This document shows, in pieces, positions 9,034 to 18,430 of a stretch of DNA of 64,000 bases. The notes beneath the pieces were generated by a model, which was not told the origin of the DNA, made no database searches, and saw only the letters and a program-made list of their open reading frames with translations. The position numbers and the translations under genes are program-made. The stretch's first letter is position 1; every line of letters begins with the position of its first letter. This stretch comes from Betaproteobacteria bacterium Ga0077540. GTDB lineage: Bacteria > Pseudomonadota > Gammaproteobacteria > Burkholderiales > Methylophilaceae. The DNA is taken from the NCBI GenBank assembly GCA_001464125.1, contig LNEP01000011.1, forward strand, positions 1 through 64,000, given 5' to 3'.

Positions 9034-10734
9034 GTGAATCTCAATAATATTATCTTTTTAATTTTAAGGCGCATGCGTGCGCCTTTATTGCTGTTGGTGG
9101 TGACCTATGGTATCGCACTCATCGGCTTTGTGCTGATACCTGGGGTGAATGAAGTTGGTAAGTCGATTCACCTGACTTTTTTTCAAGCGTTTTACATTTT
9201 AAGCTATACCGCCACTACCATCGGATTTGGTGAAATCCCCTACCCCTTTACCAACGATCAGCGTCTATGGATGACGTTTAGCATCTATCTGACCGTGGTG
9301 GCTTGGTTTTATGCCATTGGTACCATTATTTCCTTGTTTCAGGACCCCGCATTAAAGCAGGCGGTGACCGCAGCTAATTTCAAACGCGCGGTAGAACAGT
9401 TACATGAACCGTTTTATTTGATTTGTGGTTACGGAGAAACCGGCAGTGAGCTGGTGCGTGCCTTGGATAAAAATGAGTTGCGCGTGGTGGTGGTGGAAAT
9501 CAATCAAGAACGTATCCATGAACTGGGCATGACCGATTACCAATTTAATGTGCCTAATTTGTGTGCGGATGCTAAAAATCCTGAGATTTTATTGTCTGCG
9601 GGTCTCAGAAACCCGATGTGCCAAGGCGTGGCTGCGTTGACGGATGATGATCACGCTAATCTCGCGATTGCAGTGGCGGTAAAACTGATTAAGCCAGAGT
9701 TGCGTATGCTGGCGCGTGTGGAAAATGATGTGGTGGCCGCCAACATGGCCTCGTTTGGTACCGACCATATCATCAATCCTTATAAAATTTTTGGTGAGCA
9801 CTTGGCGATGGAAATTAACTCGCTGGGCACCTATCTGTTGCATCAGTGGCTGACCAGTGTACCGGGTGACGTGGTCAAGACGCCATCTGCCGTGCCTAAA
9901 GGTAACTGGATTGTGTGCGGATATGGGCGTTTTGGCAAAGCAGTGGTCAAAAGTTTGAAGCAGGAGAATCTCAAAATCCGCATCATCGAGGCTGACCCCA
10001 AAGGCACACAGTGTGAAGAATGCGTGGTGGGCAGCGGTGTTGAAGCACACGTGCTGCAAGAGGCGGGGATTGATGATGCCGTGGGGATTGTGGCGGGTAC
10101 CGATAACGACATTAACAATTTATCGATTGTCATGACAGCATTAGAGTTAAACCCTAACCTGTTTGTGGTGATTCGCAAAAATCGTCGGCTTAACGAACCC
10201 TTGTTCGCTCACTTTAACGCAGATATCACCATGCAACCCAGCGACATTATTGCGCACGCGTGCTTATCCTATATGGTATCGCCCATGTTGGCTGCGTTCT
10301 TAAACTTATCGCGTATGCAAAGTAACAGTTGGGCCAATGCGGTGATTGCCAGATTGGTGATGGCGGTAGGTGAACAAGCACCAGATACTTGGGGCGTGCG
10401 CATTTTGCCCACGCATGCTAGCGCTATCTGCCAATTACTTGAGCAAGGTCACGACATACGCTTGCATCATCTCACCATGAACCCAGCCAATGGCGAAGAG
10501 CACTTAGCCATTGTGCCCATTATGATGGTGCGTAACGATGAGAAAATTCTATTACCAGATTTAAATATGGAAGTGCAACAGGGCGACCGCTTCTTATGTT
10601 GCGGTCTGGATACAGCAAAATCCACCCAAAACTTCTTGCTCAACGATATCCGCAATATGAGCTATTTGGTGACAGGTGTGGAATTGCCAGAGACCTTTAT
10701 TGGCCGATTACTGCTTAACCAAAAAAGTAAGTAA
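9034..10734 (+). CDS. Potassium channel with two TrkA-N (RCK) domains
   Basis: A 566-residue protein starting at a GTG codon. The first about 110 residues form a two-helix channel with the selectivity filter TTIGFGE in the pore loop. Two cytoplasmic NAD-binding RCK domains follow: LICGYGETGSELV near residue 130 and IVCGYGRFGKAVV near residue 290, each with the GxGxxG fold and a downstream acidic residue. Proteins with this layout are ligand-gated K+ channels controlled by NAD(H) or nucleotides. The neighbour at 8641 is probably co-transcribed; a strong terminator follows at 10747. Confidence 0.85.
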   Translation: MNLNNIIFLILRRMRAPLLLLVVTYGIALIGFVLIPGVNEVGKSIHLTFFQAFYILSYTATTIGFGEIPYPFTNDQRLWMTFSIYLTVVAWFYAIGTIISLFQDPALKQAVTAANFKRAVEQLHEPFYLICGYGETGSELVRALDKNELRVVVVEINQERIHELGMTDYQFNVPNLCADAKNPEILLSAGLRNPMCQGVAALTDDDHANLAIAVAVKLIKPELRMLARVENDVVAANMASFGTDHIINPYKIFGEHLAMEINSLGTYLLHQWLTSVPGDVVKTPSAVPKGNWIVCGYGRFGKAVVKSLKQENLKIRIIEADPKGTQCEECVVGSGVEAHVLQEAGIDDAVGIVAGTDNDINNLSIVMTALELNPNLFVVIRKNRRLNEPLFAHFNADITMQPSDIIAHACLSYMVSPMLAAFLNLSRMQSNSWANAVIARLVMAVGEQAPDTWGVRILPTHASAICQLLEQGHDIRLHHLTMNPANGEEHLAIVPIMMVRNDEKILLPDLNMEVQQGDRFLCCGLDTAKSTQNFLLNDIRNMSYLVTGVELPETFIGRLLLNQKSK

Positions 10735-10746
10735 TCATGGTGTCAG

Positions 10747-10778
10747 AAAAAAGCCCGCATTTATTGCGGGCTTTTTAT
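10747..10778 (+). terminator. Rho-independent terminator, probably bidirectional
   Basis: AAAAAGCCCGCA pairs with TGCGGGCTTTTT around a short loop (TTTAT); T-rich on one side and A-rich on the other, so it can serve the channel gene on the plus strand and dsbA on the minus strand. Confidence 0.85.
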
Positions 10779-10801
10779 TTAACCAAATAACTGTAGAGCC
10801 A

Positions 10802-11446
10802 CTATTTTTTCTTGGTTGCAGCTGCTTTATCTTTGCGTACGTTATCAATAATAAAGTCTGCGGTTTTTAGCGCTTCTTCGTTACCACCACTCATGGTGCT
10901 AGAGGTAATATATTTACCATCAATGATTAAACTAGGTACGCCAGTAGCGCCAGAAGCTCTAAACAATTGCGCAGCACGGTTTAAATTGGTATTAATAGTG
11001 AATGATTTAAAGGCTTGTTCCACTTTCATGCGATCCATACCGCTGGCCTTAACCACCCACTCGGTAATCGCTTTTTCATCGGCAGGGTTTAATGTTTTTT
11101 GCTTGTGCACAGCCTCAAACAATGGACCATGTAACTTTTCAGATACACCTAAAGTTTCCATCGCGTAGAACGCCTTGGCCATCGGTGCCCAACTAGCGTT
11201 AGGTAAGCCAGGTACGCGCTTAAAGTAAACGTCTGCTGGTAATTTTTTTACCCAAGCGTTGAGAGGCTTTTCCATTTGATAACAGTGAATGCAGCCGTAC
11301 CAAAAAATCTCCATCACTTCGATTTTGGCAGGCACGTCGGTCGGGATAATTTGCGCAACGGCGTCAAATTGTTGTCCTGTTTGTGGCTCTGCGGCCATCA
11401 CATGTGTGCTCAGCAGCAATAGTAAACTGGTAATTAAATTTTTCAT
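10802..11446 (-). CDS. dsbA: Thiol:disulfide interchange protein DsbA
   Basis: A 214-residue protein with a signal peptide (MKNLITSLLLLLSTHVMAAE) and a thioredoxin-fold active site EIFWYGCIHCYQME near residue 50. The dipeptide between the cysteines is IH, not the PH of E. coli DsbA; the last position (His) that tunes redox potential is kept. The conserved cis-proline loop is TGVPSLIIDGKY. It forms disulfides in secreted proteins in the periplasm. The SPOR-domain gene lies just upstream, on the same strand. Confidence 0.9.
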   Translation of the reverse strand: MKNLITSLLLLLSTHVMAAEPQTGQQFDAVAQIIPTDVPAKIEVMEIFWYGCIHCYQMEKPLNAWVKKLPADVYFKRVPGLPNASWAPMAKAFYAMETLGVSEKLHGPLFEAVHKQKTLNPADEKAITEWVVKASGMDRMKVEQAFKSFTINTNLNRAAQLFRASGATGVPSLIIDGKYITSSTMSGGNEEALKTADFIIDNVRKDKAAATKKK

Positions 11447-11513
11447 TTTGATTCCTAAAATTGATAAATTGCCAAAACTAATAACGTATATTTGTCACAT
11501 TGCGATGACAGCA

Positions 11514-12110
11514 TTATTCTGTTTTTGTCTCTGTGTGTACTTTGATAAGGTCTGCGTTAAATCCGTTCAAAATTAAATCACCACGGACTTTATTGATTTG
11601 CTCAGCATCAGTCAATGGGCCAACGCGTACACGATGCCATATGCCTTTATTTGGAATTTCCGCTGTTTGCACCACCGCCTCAAACCCTTGTAATGCCAAC
11701 TTGGCCTTCATATTGTCAGCATCGTCTTCGTTCTCAAACGCACCCACTTGCAAGAAGTAACTATCTGATTTGATTGTGGTGTTGTTCTTAACCTGTTGCT
11801 CGGTCACCTTGCTTTCTGTTTCCGGCAAAATGGTATAAAAATCAAACTTGTTCGGATCCTCTAAACCTTGATCATTTGCATCAGGTTTCACTGCTACTTC
11901 AGAGACTTTCTGTTTAGCAGGTTTGTCTTTTTTCTCTGCTTTGCCCATTAATTCAGGTGTAAAAGGGTGATTGTCACCCTTTAAATACAATGTGAGCGCA
12001 ACAGAGGCGCCAACACCTAACAGTATGCCAACCAATAAGCCCGATAAAAACGGGCTGCCTTTGCTGCCATTACTACCTTTTTGTGGACTGGGTTTGTAAT
12101 CTCTGCTCAT
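11514..12110 (-). CDS. SPOR-domain cell-division/peptidoglycan-binding protein
   Basis: The protein has a short basic cytoplasmic stretch, one membrane helix (about residues 22-42), a Lys/Glu-rich linker, and a C-terminal SPOR domain (about 120-195) with YFLQVGAFENEDDADNMKAK. SPOR domains bind denuded septal glycan. The ATG at 12110 with ribosome site GAGGAT is preferred over the upstream ATG at 12146, which would overlap the argS stop by 26 bases. Order argS - SPOR gene - dsbA is common in Betaproteobacteria. Confidence 0.85.
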   Translation of the reverse strand: MSRDYKPSPQKGSNGSKGSPFLSGLLVGILLGVGASVALTLYLKGDNHPFTPELMGKAEKKDKPAKQKVSEVAVKPDANDQGLEDPNKFDFYTILPETESKVTEQQVKNNTTIKSDSYFLQVGAFENEDDADNMKAKLALQGFEAVVQTAEIPNKGIWHRVRVGPLTDAEQINKVRGDLILNGFNADLIKVHTETKTE

Positions 12111-12120
12111 GTAATATCCT

Positions 12121-13779
12121 CTACATTTTATGGGGTGCGGAGACACCCAATAAGGTTAAACCATTGTGTAGCACATGTTGCGTGGCTGCAATCAGTGCCA
12201 TTCTTGCAAGCTTAATTGTCACATCATCCACCAAAAATTTGGTGTCATTGTAATAGCTGTGCAAATCACTCGCCAGCTCTTTTAAGTAAGTGGCAATGCT
12301 ATGCGGCGATAACTCTACACACGCGTTGCTAACCACTTCAGGGTACTCGCTTAATTTTTGCATTAAGGTGGTTTCGCTGGCGGAGTTGAGCGGGCTTAAA
12401 TCTACAGTTTGTAAGCTGGCTATGTCGCCACCCCATTGCGCGAGCACACTGCAAATACGCGCATGGGCATATTGAATGTAGTAGACCGGGTTATCGTTGG
12501 TTTGCGCGCGCGCGAGATCAATGTCAAACACCAATTGCGAATCGGCGCGACGTGCAGCCAAAAAGTAACGGGTAGCATCGCAGCCCACCTCTTCAATTAG
12601 GTCACGTAGGGTAACGTAGCTACCAGCACGCTTGGAAAGCTTGACCTCTTCCCCGCCACGCATCACGGTGACCATTTGGTGTAATACGTAATCTGGCCAC
12701 GCCTGTGGAATCCCAACATTTAGTGCTTGTAACCCAGCGCGTACGCGGGTGATGGTGCTGTGGTGATCTGCACCTTGCTCGTTAATCACGCGCTTAAAGC
12801 CACGGTTCCATTTATCTAGATGGTAGGCAACATCTGGCACAAAATAGGTATAACCACCCTCTTTTTTGCGCATCACACGGTCTTTGTCGTCATCAAAATC
12901 GGTGGTGCGTAACCACAGCGCATCATCTTGCTCATACGTATGCCCACTGGCAATCAGCGCATTCACGGTATGTTCAACTTTGCCAGTGGTATAAAGCGCG
13001 CTTTCTAACGAGAACACATCAAACTTAATCTGAAATGCCTGTAAATCCATGTCTTGCTCATGGCGCAGATAAGCCACTGCAAATTTGCGGATATCTTCCA
13101 AATTGCTTAAATCGCCACTAGCAGTTACTGCCATGTCATCCGCCACCACCGTGCTTTTTGCAAGGTAGGCATGGGCAATGTCCATGATGTAATTGCCACG
13201 GTAACCATCTTCGGGAAACTCAGCGCTATCGGGTGCAATACCAATGGCACGTGCTAGCACCGATTTGGTCAGGTTATCAATTTGCGCGCCGGCATCGTTG
13301 TAGTAAAACTCACGAGTGACATCCCAGCCATTGGCATCCAGCAAGCGGCATAAACAATCGCCCACTGCTGCGCCACGGCCATGGCCGACATGCAAAGGGC
13401 CTGTTGGGTTTGCTGACACAAACTCAACTTGCACCTTTTGTTGTTGGCCACTGTTATTTTTGCCAAAGGCCTCGCCAGCATACAAAATATCTTTCACGAC
13501 GCTTTGTTTAGAATCGGCGCTTAAGAAAAAATTAATAAAACCAGCGCCCGCAATTTCCACTTTGCTCACGTATTGGCTGGCTGGAAGCGCTGCGATGATG
13601 CGCTCAGCAATGGCACGGGGATTTTGACGTAACGGTTTAGCCAGTTGCATGGCGATATTGGTGGCAAAGTCTCCGTGGTCTGCCGATTTAGGACGCTCAA
13701 GCGTGATAGCGAGCTGCGCAGTGTCGTCGACGATGGATTTTGCTGCTTGGAGTAGTAAATCTGTGATAATTTGTTTCAA
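12121..13779 (-). CDS. argS: Arginyl-tRNA synthetase
   Basis: A 552-residue class I synthetase. The HIGH motif is visible as [18 protein letters not shown] and the KMSK-like loop as [16 protein letters not shown]. The N-terminal Arg-S additional domain (residues 1-85) and C-terminal anticodon-binding DALR domain (about 430-552, ending [14 protein letters not shown]) are intact. It charges tRNA-Arg with arginine. The gene is slightly shorter than E. coli ArgS but not truncated. It is divergent from priA with 139 bases between the starts. Confidence 0.97.
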   Translation of the reverse strand: MKQIITDLLLQAAKSIVDDTAQLAITLERPKSADHGDFATNIAMQLAKPLRQNPRAIAERIIAALPASQYVSKVEIAGAGFINFFLSADSKQSVVKDILYAGEAFGKNNSGQQQKVQVEFVSANPTGPLHVGHGRGAAVGDCLCRLLDANGWDVTREFYYNDAGAQIDNLTKSVLARAIGIAPDSAEFPEDGYRGNYIMDIAHAYLAKSTVVADDMAVTASGDLSNLEDIRKFAVAYLRHEQDMDLQAFQIKFDVFSLESALYTTGKVEHTVNALIASGHTYEQDDALWLRTTDFDDDKDRVMRKKEGGYTYFVPDVAYHLDKWNRGFKRVINEQGADHHSTITRVRAGLQALNVGIPQAWPDYVLHQMVTVMRGGEEVKLSKRAGSYVTLRDLIEEVGCDATRYFLAARRADSQLVFDIDLARAQTNDNPVYYIQYAHARICSVLAQWGGDIASLQTVDLSPLNSASETTLMQKLSEYPEVVSNACVELSPHSIATYLKELASDLHSYYNDTKFLVDDVTIKLARMALIAATQHVLHNGLTLLGVSAPHKM

Positions 13780-13918
13780 GATGGATGATTTCGCTGTTTA
13801 ATGACGTTTAAACAAAGTGTGTTAAACAATTTCGGTACAGAAAGCATTATTTTAACCTAATTAAGCCGTTATTTACGCTATTTTCACGATTCCAACCGAT
13901 TAAACCTTGCCAGCATTT

Positions 13919-16132
13919 ATGACCACCCCGCCTCTCACATCCCATATTTTAAGCGTGGCTTTGGATGTGCCGCTAGACCGTGCTTTTGATTATCTACACC
14001 ACGGAACAACCGTATTGGTGGGGCAGCGTGTGGTTGTACCTTTTGCTGGGCGCCGCTTAGTGGGTGTGGTGATGACCATACAACAGCATAGTGATATTCC
14101 ACTGGATAAGCTTAAATCGGTGATTCAGGTGTTAGATGATGTGGTGCTGGATAAGCAGATACAGCCATTGTTAAAGTTCTGTGCAGATTATTATCACTAT
14201 CCATTTGGACAATTACTCATCAGCACGCTCCCCTTGCGTTTACGTCAGATTAAACCTGCAGTTTCGCGCAAAAGTTTTGAATACCATTTAATTAAGTCAG
14301 TGCCTGAAACGCGAATTGAAAAGCGTCAATTGGTGTTGCAACGGATTGTAGACGCACTGTCGCAACATGAGATATTGACCGAACACGAATTAAGCGCACT
14401 GTCATCCAGCTGGCGCAAATGGTTGCAGCCATTGATTGATGAAGGCTATGTTGAGGCAACGGAAGTCATCGCGGTCAAACCCTCCGTACCTGCTTCTGCT
14501 AACCCGCCTGTTTTAAATGCAGAGCAATCGGCAGCCATTGAAACGGTATTGGCCGCGCGCGATACCTTCAAACCCTGGTTGCTGTATGGCATCACCGGCT
14601 CTGGTAAAACCGAGGTATATATTCAGCTATTGGCTGCGATTTTGGCAGATAAAAATGCACAGGCGTTGGTGCTGGTGCCGGAAATTAATTTAACGCCCCA
14701 GCTAGAAGCGCGTTTTAGGTCTCGCTTAAGCCAATATCCCCTAGTGACGCTGCACAGCAATTTGAGCGAGAGTGAGCGCTTACAAAACTGGTTGGCCGCA
14801 AAGTCGGGCGCTGCCAAAATTGTCATCGGCACACGCTTAAGTGTATTCACGCCTATGCCAAATTTAAAATTACTCATCATCGATGAAGAGCATGATGGCT
14901 CATATAAGCAGCAAGATGGTATGCGCTATCACGCGCGGGATGTGGCCATGGTGCGGGCAAAACAGCTTAATATCCCCATCGTGCTTGGTAGTGCTACGCC
15001 CTCACTAGAAACTTGGTATAACGCCACAGCTAGCCATCACAAAAAGCAAAGCTATGGCCTGATTACCTTAACGCAACGTGCGGTAACGGATGCCGCTTTG
15101 CCCAACATTAGATGTATCGACATTGCCAAATCACCGGTCGAGAACGGTTTATCTCCTTTGTTGATTGAAGCTATCCGTAACCGTTTAGCCAACCAGCAGC
15201 AAAGTTTGCTGTTTATCAACCGCCGTGGTTATGCGCCGGTGCTACATTGTGCCGCTTGCCAATGGCATGCCAGCTGTATGCGTTGTTCGGCTAAGTTGGT
15301 GGTACACCTGAGCCAACGTCGCCTAAAATGTCATCATTGCGGACATGAGCAAAAAATTCCCATGCAGTGCCCAAGTTGCGGCAATGCCGACATCAAGCCT
15401 GTTGGTCAAGCCACGCAGCGTTTGTCTCAAACACTGGCGCACTTGTTTCCAGATGCCAGAATTGCGCGCGTCGATCGCGACAGTATGCGTAGCAAAGATG
15501 CACTCACCGCCATGTTAAGCAAAGTGCATGCAGGTGAAATTGATATTTTGGTGGGTACGCAAATGTTGGCCAAGGGGCATGATTTCCCAAACTTGACACT
15601 GGTCGGTGTGATTGATACCGACAACGCGCTATATAGCCCTGATTTTCGTGCCAGTGAACGTTTATTCTCCCAACTCATGCAAGTCTCAGGGCGCGCAGGT
15701 CGTGGCAAGATGGCTGGCGAGGTGTTAATACAAACCAGCTTTCCAGACCATGATTTGTTCCATGCGTTACGAGCGCAAGACTATGCCGAATTTGCAAATG
15801 CCTTGTTGCAAGAGCGCATCGCCATGCAGTTTCCACCTTCACGCTTTTTTGTACTCCTGAAAGCTGAGTCAAATGATTTTCAGCAGGTGCTTCAGTTCTT
15901 GACCATGGCAGCAAACAGCGCAAGGCAACTGCGGCAAGACGTGTTGGTGTATGACCCGGTGCGCCCACAGATGGAACGGCTCAAGAGCATGGAGCGTGGG
16001 CATGTGTTATTACAGGCAGAAAAGCGTCAGAGCCTGCAACAGTTGCTGAGTGCTTGGGTGCCAGAGTTACGGGCGCACAGGCTGGCCTCTAAAATAAGAT
16101 GGGTATTGGATATTGACCCCTTGGAGTTTTAG
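13919..16132 (+). CDS. priA: Primosomal protein N' (replication restart helicase PriA)
   Basis: Superfamily 2 helicase with the N-terminal 3'-DNA-binding domain, Walker A GITGSGKTEVY, DEEH box IIDEEHDGSYKQQDG, a zinc module with eight cysteines (from CAACQWHASCMRC to CPSCG) and helicase motif VSGRAGRG. It reloads the replisome at stalled forks. The frame can begin at TTG 13907, but the ATG at 13919 is the more likely start; no strong ribosome site is seen at either. The length of about 737 residues is normal for the family. Confidence 0.96.
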   Translation: MTTPPLTSHILSVALDVPLDRAFDYLHHGTTVLVGQRVVVPFAGRRLVGVVMTIQQHSDIPLDKLKSVIQVLDDVVLDKQIQPLLKFCADYYHYPFGQLLISTLPLRLRQIKPAVSRKSFEYHLIKSVPETRIEKRQLVLQRIVDALSQHEILTEHELSALSSSWRKWLQPLIDEGYVEATEVIAVKPSVPASANPPVLNAEQSAAIETVLAARDTFKPWLLYGITGSGKTEVYIQLLAAILADKNAQALVLVPEINLTPQLEARFRSRLSQYPLVTLHSNLSESERLQNWLAAKSGAAKIVIGTRLSVFTPMPNLKLLIIDEEHDGSYKQQDGMRYHARDVAMVRAKQLNIPIVLGSATPSLETWYNATASHHKKQSYGLITLTQRAVTDAALPNIRCIDIAKSPVENGLSPLLIEAIRNRLANQQQSLLFINRRGYAPVLHCAACQWHASCMRCSAKLVVHLSQRRLKCHHCGHEQKIPMQCPSCGNADIKPVGQATQRLSQTLAHLFPDARIARVDRDSMRSKDALTAMLSKVHAGEIDILVGTQMLAKGHDFPNLTLVGVIDTDNALYSPDFRASERLFSQLMQVSGRAGRGKMAGEVLIQTSFPDHDLFHALRAQDYAEFANALLQERIAMQFPPSRFFVLLKAESNDFQQVLQFLTMAANSARQLRQDVLVYDPVRPQMERLKSMERGHVLLQAEKRQSLQQLLSAWVPELRAHRLASKIRWVLDIDPLEF

Positions 16133-16214
16133 CTTGCACCATTTGCATGATTTGCTTTGCCATGCATCGGAGACCCAAGTAAAATATCGAGTTGCCTAAG
16201 TAGCAATGCAATAA

Positions 16215-16288
16215 GCGGCTGTAGTTCAATGGTAGAACGCTAGCTTCCCAAGCTCGATACGCGGGTTCGATTCCCGTCAGCCGCTCCA
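16215..16288 (+). tRNA. tRNA-Gly, anticodon CCC
   Basis: A 74-base cloverleaf. GCGGCTG (16215-16221) pairs with CAGCCGC, the D arm is GTTC/GAAC, anticodon CCC lies at 16247-16249 in the loop TTCCCAA, the T loop is TTCGATT, and CCA is encoded. The anticodon stem has one T-C mismatch (16241/16255). It reads GGG codons and is the counterpart of E. coli glyU. It lies between priA and the end of the Tad operon, head-on to the latter. Confidence 0.95.
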
Positions 16289-16292
16289 AACA

Positions 16293-16676
16293 TTACTCAG
16301 TAGACGTTGGGTAAAAAATAAAGGTCTGGCCTACGCCCAAACACAGATTATCTGCCTGCCCCGCTAACATTTCCAGCGTATGCACTGCACCTCTACAATA
16401 ATAAAATCGCCACGGCTTACAGTCGTTTTCTATTCTGATTACCTTAAAGTGCTTATTCAGGAAAATCAAATCAATCGCGTATTGCATGCCGCAGGTGTGC
16501 ACGCTATTGCAATTTGTCAGCACAATTGCTTCACGGTCATCCAGCATGGGTTTAAATAACAAGCCTTTTAACTTTGCAAAAAATCCTTTGGCAATGTGTG
16601 CATTAATGTAGACGTTGCCCGCCCGAATATAGGCGGTGTGAATGCTATCAAGCGAAGGGGTCAGTTTGGGTTCCAT
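16293..16676 (-). CDS. DUF192 family protein
   Basis: The 127 residues carry the DUF192 core: AHIAKGFFAKLKGLLF, SVHTCGMQYAIDLIFLN and CRGAVHTLEMLAG. Many members are secreted, but no signal peptide is seen here. The function is unknown. It is the last gene of the Tad operon, 14 bases after tadC, and DUF192 genes are often found beside Tad loci in Betaproteobacteria (family knowledge), so a role in pilus assembly or processing is possible but unproven. Confidence 0.8.
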   Translation of the reverse strand: MEPKLTPSLDSIHTAYIRAGNVYINAHIAKGFFAKLKGLLFKPMLDDREAIVLTNCNSVHTCGMQYAIDLIFLNKHFKVIRIENDCKPWRFYYCRGAVHTLEMLAGQADNLCLGVGQTFIFYPTSTE

Positions 16677-16690
16677 AGCCTACTTTCCAA

Positions 16691-17575
16691 TTAAAAGCCC
16701 TGTGCAATGATTTTCATCACAATCGGAAACAGCAAAATGATGAACACACAAGGAAATATGAACACAATCAGTGGGAACAACAGTTTGACGGGTGCTTCCA
16801 TCGCCACCTTTTCGGCATGTGTAAAGCGTTCATTACGTCGTTGCTCGGATTGCGCTCGCAGAATAGGACCAAGGCTCATGCCGGATACTTCAGCCTGGAT
16901 GAGGGTACTAGTAAAGTTGGTAATCGCAGTGTGGTTGAGGCGTTGCGCCATATTTCTTAAGGCATCGCTTCGGTTACTCCCGGCGCGAGTATCACGCAGT
17001 ACGCGCTGAAACTCAGATTGCAATACACCCTTAGGCCCTTTTGCGACGGCTTGTTGCATCGCACTATTGATGTTGAGCCCAGACTCTACGCACAAGGTAA
17101 TAATGTCTAGAAAAAACGGTAATGTTTTGATCATTTGTTTGCGCCGTAGTTGTATGAGATCCCTTAACCAGATGGCGGGAAAATAGAAGCCTAAAGCAAA
17201 GGCAATGCTTAGCAGAGACAGGCTGAAAAATTGAAAGCTACTCGCCACCCAATTGGCAAAGCATGCAATCAATATCCCCCATAGGATTCTGCCTCCCAAA
17301 AATTGGGCGGGATTCAAAGTGTAATCCAACCCGGCTTGCTTGAGTTCTGTCAATCTTGCCGTTTGGCTTTTACTCGACATCAATGGATTTACATAGAAAG
17401 ATAACCACTCAATTGGCCACCAAATGATCCTAAACCCGAGCGGTGGTGGATCATTCCAAGTGCGGTCTTGCTCTGGCACCGCGTTAACTAAGCGTGTGAA
17501 TAGCCAAAAGATAAGCAACACAGCGGAAGCTGTGGCAGTGGCAATTGTCAAAATAATCAGATGTTCGTTGGACAT
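16691..17575 (-). CDS. tadC: Tad pilus inner-membrane platform protein TadC
   Basis: The 294 residues form a T2SS protein F-type domain (about 150-275: KTLPFFLDIITLCVESGLNI, then ESEF-like and NFTSTLIQAEVSGMSLG) with membrane helices near the N-terminus, in the middle and at the C-terminus (LIVFIFPCVFIILLFPIV). With TadB it forms the membrane platform on which the CpaF ATPase drives pilin extraction and assembly. It starts 12 bases after the tadB stop codon. Confidence 0.88.
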   Translation of the reverse strand: MSNEHLIILTIATATASAVLLIFWLFTRLVNAVPEQDRTWNDPPPLGFRIIWWPIEWLSFYVNPLMSSKSQTARLTELKQAGLDYTLNPAQFLGGRILWGILIACFANWVASSFQFFSLSLLSIAFALGFYFPAIWLRDLIQLRRKQMIKTLPFFLDIITLCVESGLNINSAMQQAVAKGPKGVLQSEFQRVLRDTRAGSNRSDALRNMAQRLNHTAITNFTSTLIQAEVSGMSLGPILRAQSEQRRNERFTHAEKVAMEAPVKLLFPLIVFIFPCVFIILLFPIVMKIIAQGF

Positions 17576-17587
17576 TTTAAGTACTTG

Positions 17588-18430
17588 CTATACATCAATC
17601 GCTACAATTTTTCGGATGAACCAAATACCAAAAAATTCCAGAAACAACACAATGCCAATCACACCAAAACCAATGCGTGTATTCCAAAGCATTTGCATGG
17701 CTTCGGGCTCCATTTGTGTGAGTACATAGAGTAAAAAAAGAGGCATCAGTCCCACCACCCAGGCTTGCATTTTGCCTTGTGCTGTAAGCGCACGAATTTT
17801 GCGCTCCATGGCGTGCTGGCTTCTTAAAGTAGTGGCAGATCGCTCTAGTGTTTCTGCTAATCCTCCTCCTGTTTCGTTAGCAATCCGCATGGCAGATACC
17901 ATGAGCTGTATTGCCTGAATAGGCACGCGGTGACTTAAGTTTTCGAGTGCATCATCCAAACTGACGCCAAGCCTTTGCTCATGTAACAAGGTCTGAAACT
18001 CTTGTGCGAGTGGCGCTTGGAGCTCTGCAGTGATTTGGCGAAATGCGCTCGACAGTGAGAGACCTGCTTTGATGGTACCTGCTAACATTTGAATGGCATC
18101 AGGCAGTTGCTCTTCAATTTTCTCCAGACGTTTTTGTTTTAAAAAGTTAAAAATCCACCAAGGAAAAAACGCCATGACAACGGCAACTGCAATCCCGATT
18201 ATTGCATTGCCGGTAAATAGCCACACCAGCATGGTCGCAAGCACCAAGATGACAATATTGAGCTCATAGAGTCGAGTGGTGTCGGCAAATAAATACAGCT
18301 CGCGTAAATTCACATGCGTGCTTGAGGTAAAGCGTTGCCGATAGTCAGCTAGTAATTGGCTACCCAGCGTAAATGCAGCCCAAACCAATAACATGGCAGT
18401 GGTGACACTGAGGATGATTAAATAGGTCAT
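17588..18430 (-). CDS. tadB: Tad pilus inner-membrane platform protein TadB
   Basis: The 280 residues have an N-terminal helix, a helix pair near residues 60-95 (NIVILVLATMLVWLFTGN), the T2SS F-domain (LPDAIQMLAGTIKAGLSLSS, then ANETGGGLAETLERSATTLR) and two C-terminal helices. It pairs with TadC as the platform. Its start codon overlaps the cpaF stop by four bases (ATGA), which indicates translational coupling. Confidence 0.88.
   Translation of the reverse strand: MTYLIILSVTTAMLLVWAAFTLGSQLLADYRQRFTSSTHVNLRELYLFADTTRLYELNIVILVLATMLVWLFTGNAIIGIAVAVVMAFFPWWIFNFLKQKRLEKIEEQLPDAIQMLAGTIKAGLSLSSAFRQITAELQAPLAQEFQTLLHEQRLGVSLDDALENLSHRVPIQAIQLMVSAMRIANETGGGLAETLERSATTLRSQHAMERKIRALTAQGKMQAWVVGLMPLFLLYVLTQMEPEAMQMLWNTRIGFGVIGIVLFLEFFGIWFIRKIVAIDV

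Noticed and set aside
16089-16289. Minus-strand frame reading MERLTGIEPAYRAWEASVLP across the tRNA
   Set aside because: It is the antisense of tRNA-Gly plus the end of priA. This translation is a well-known false gene produced by tRNA genes.
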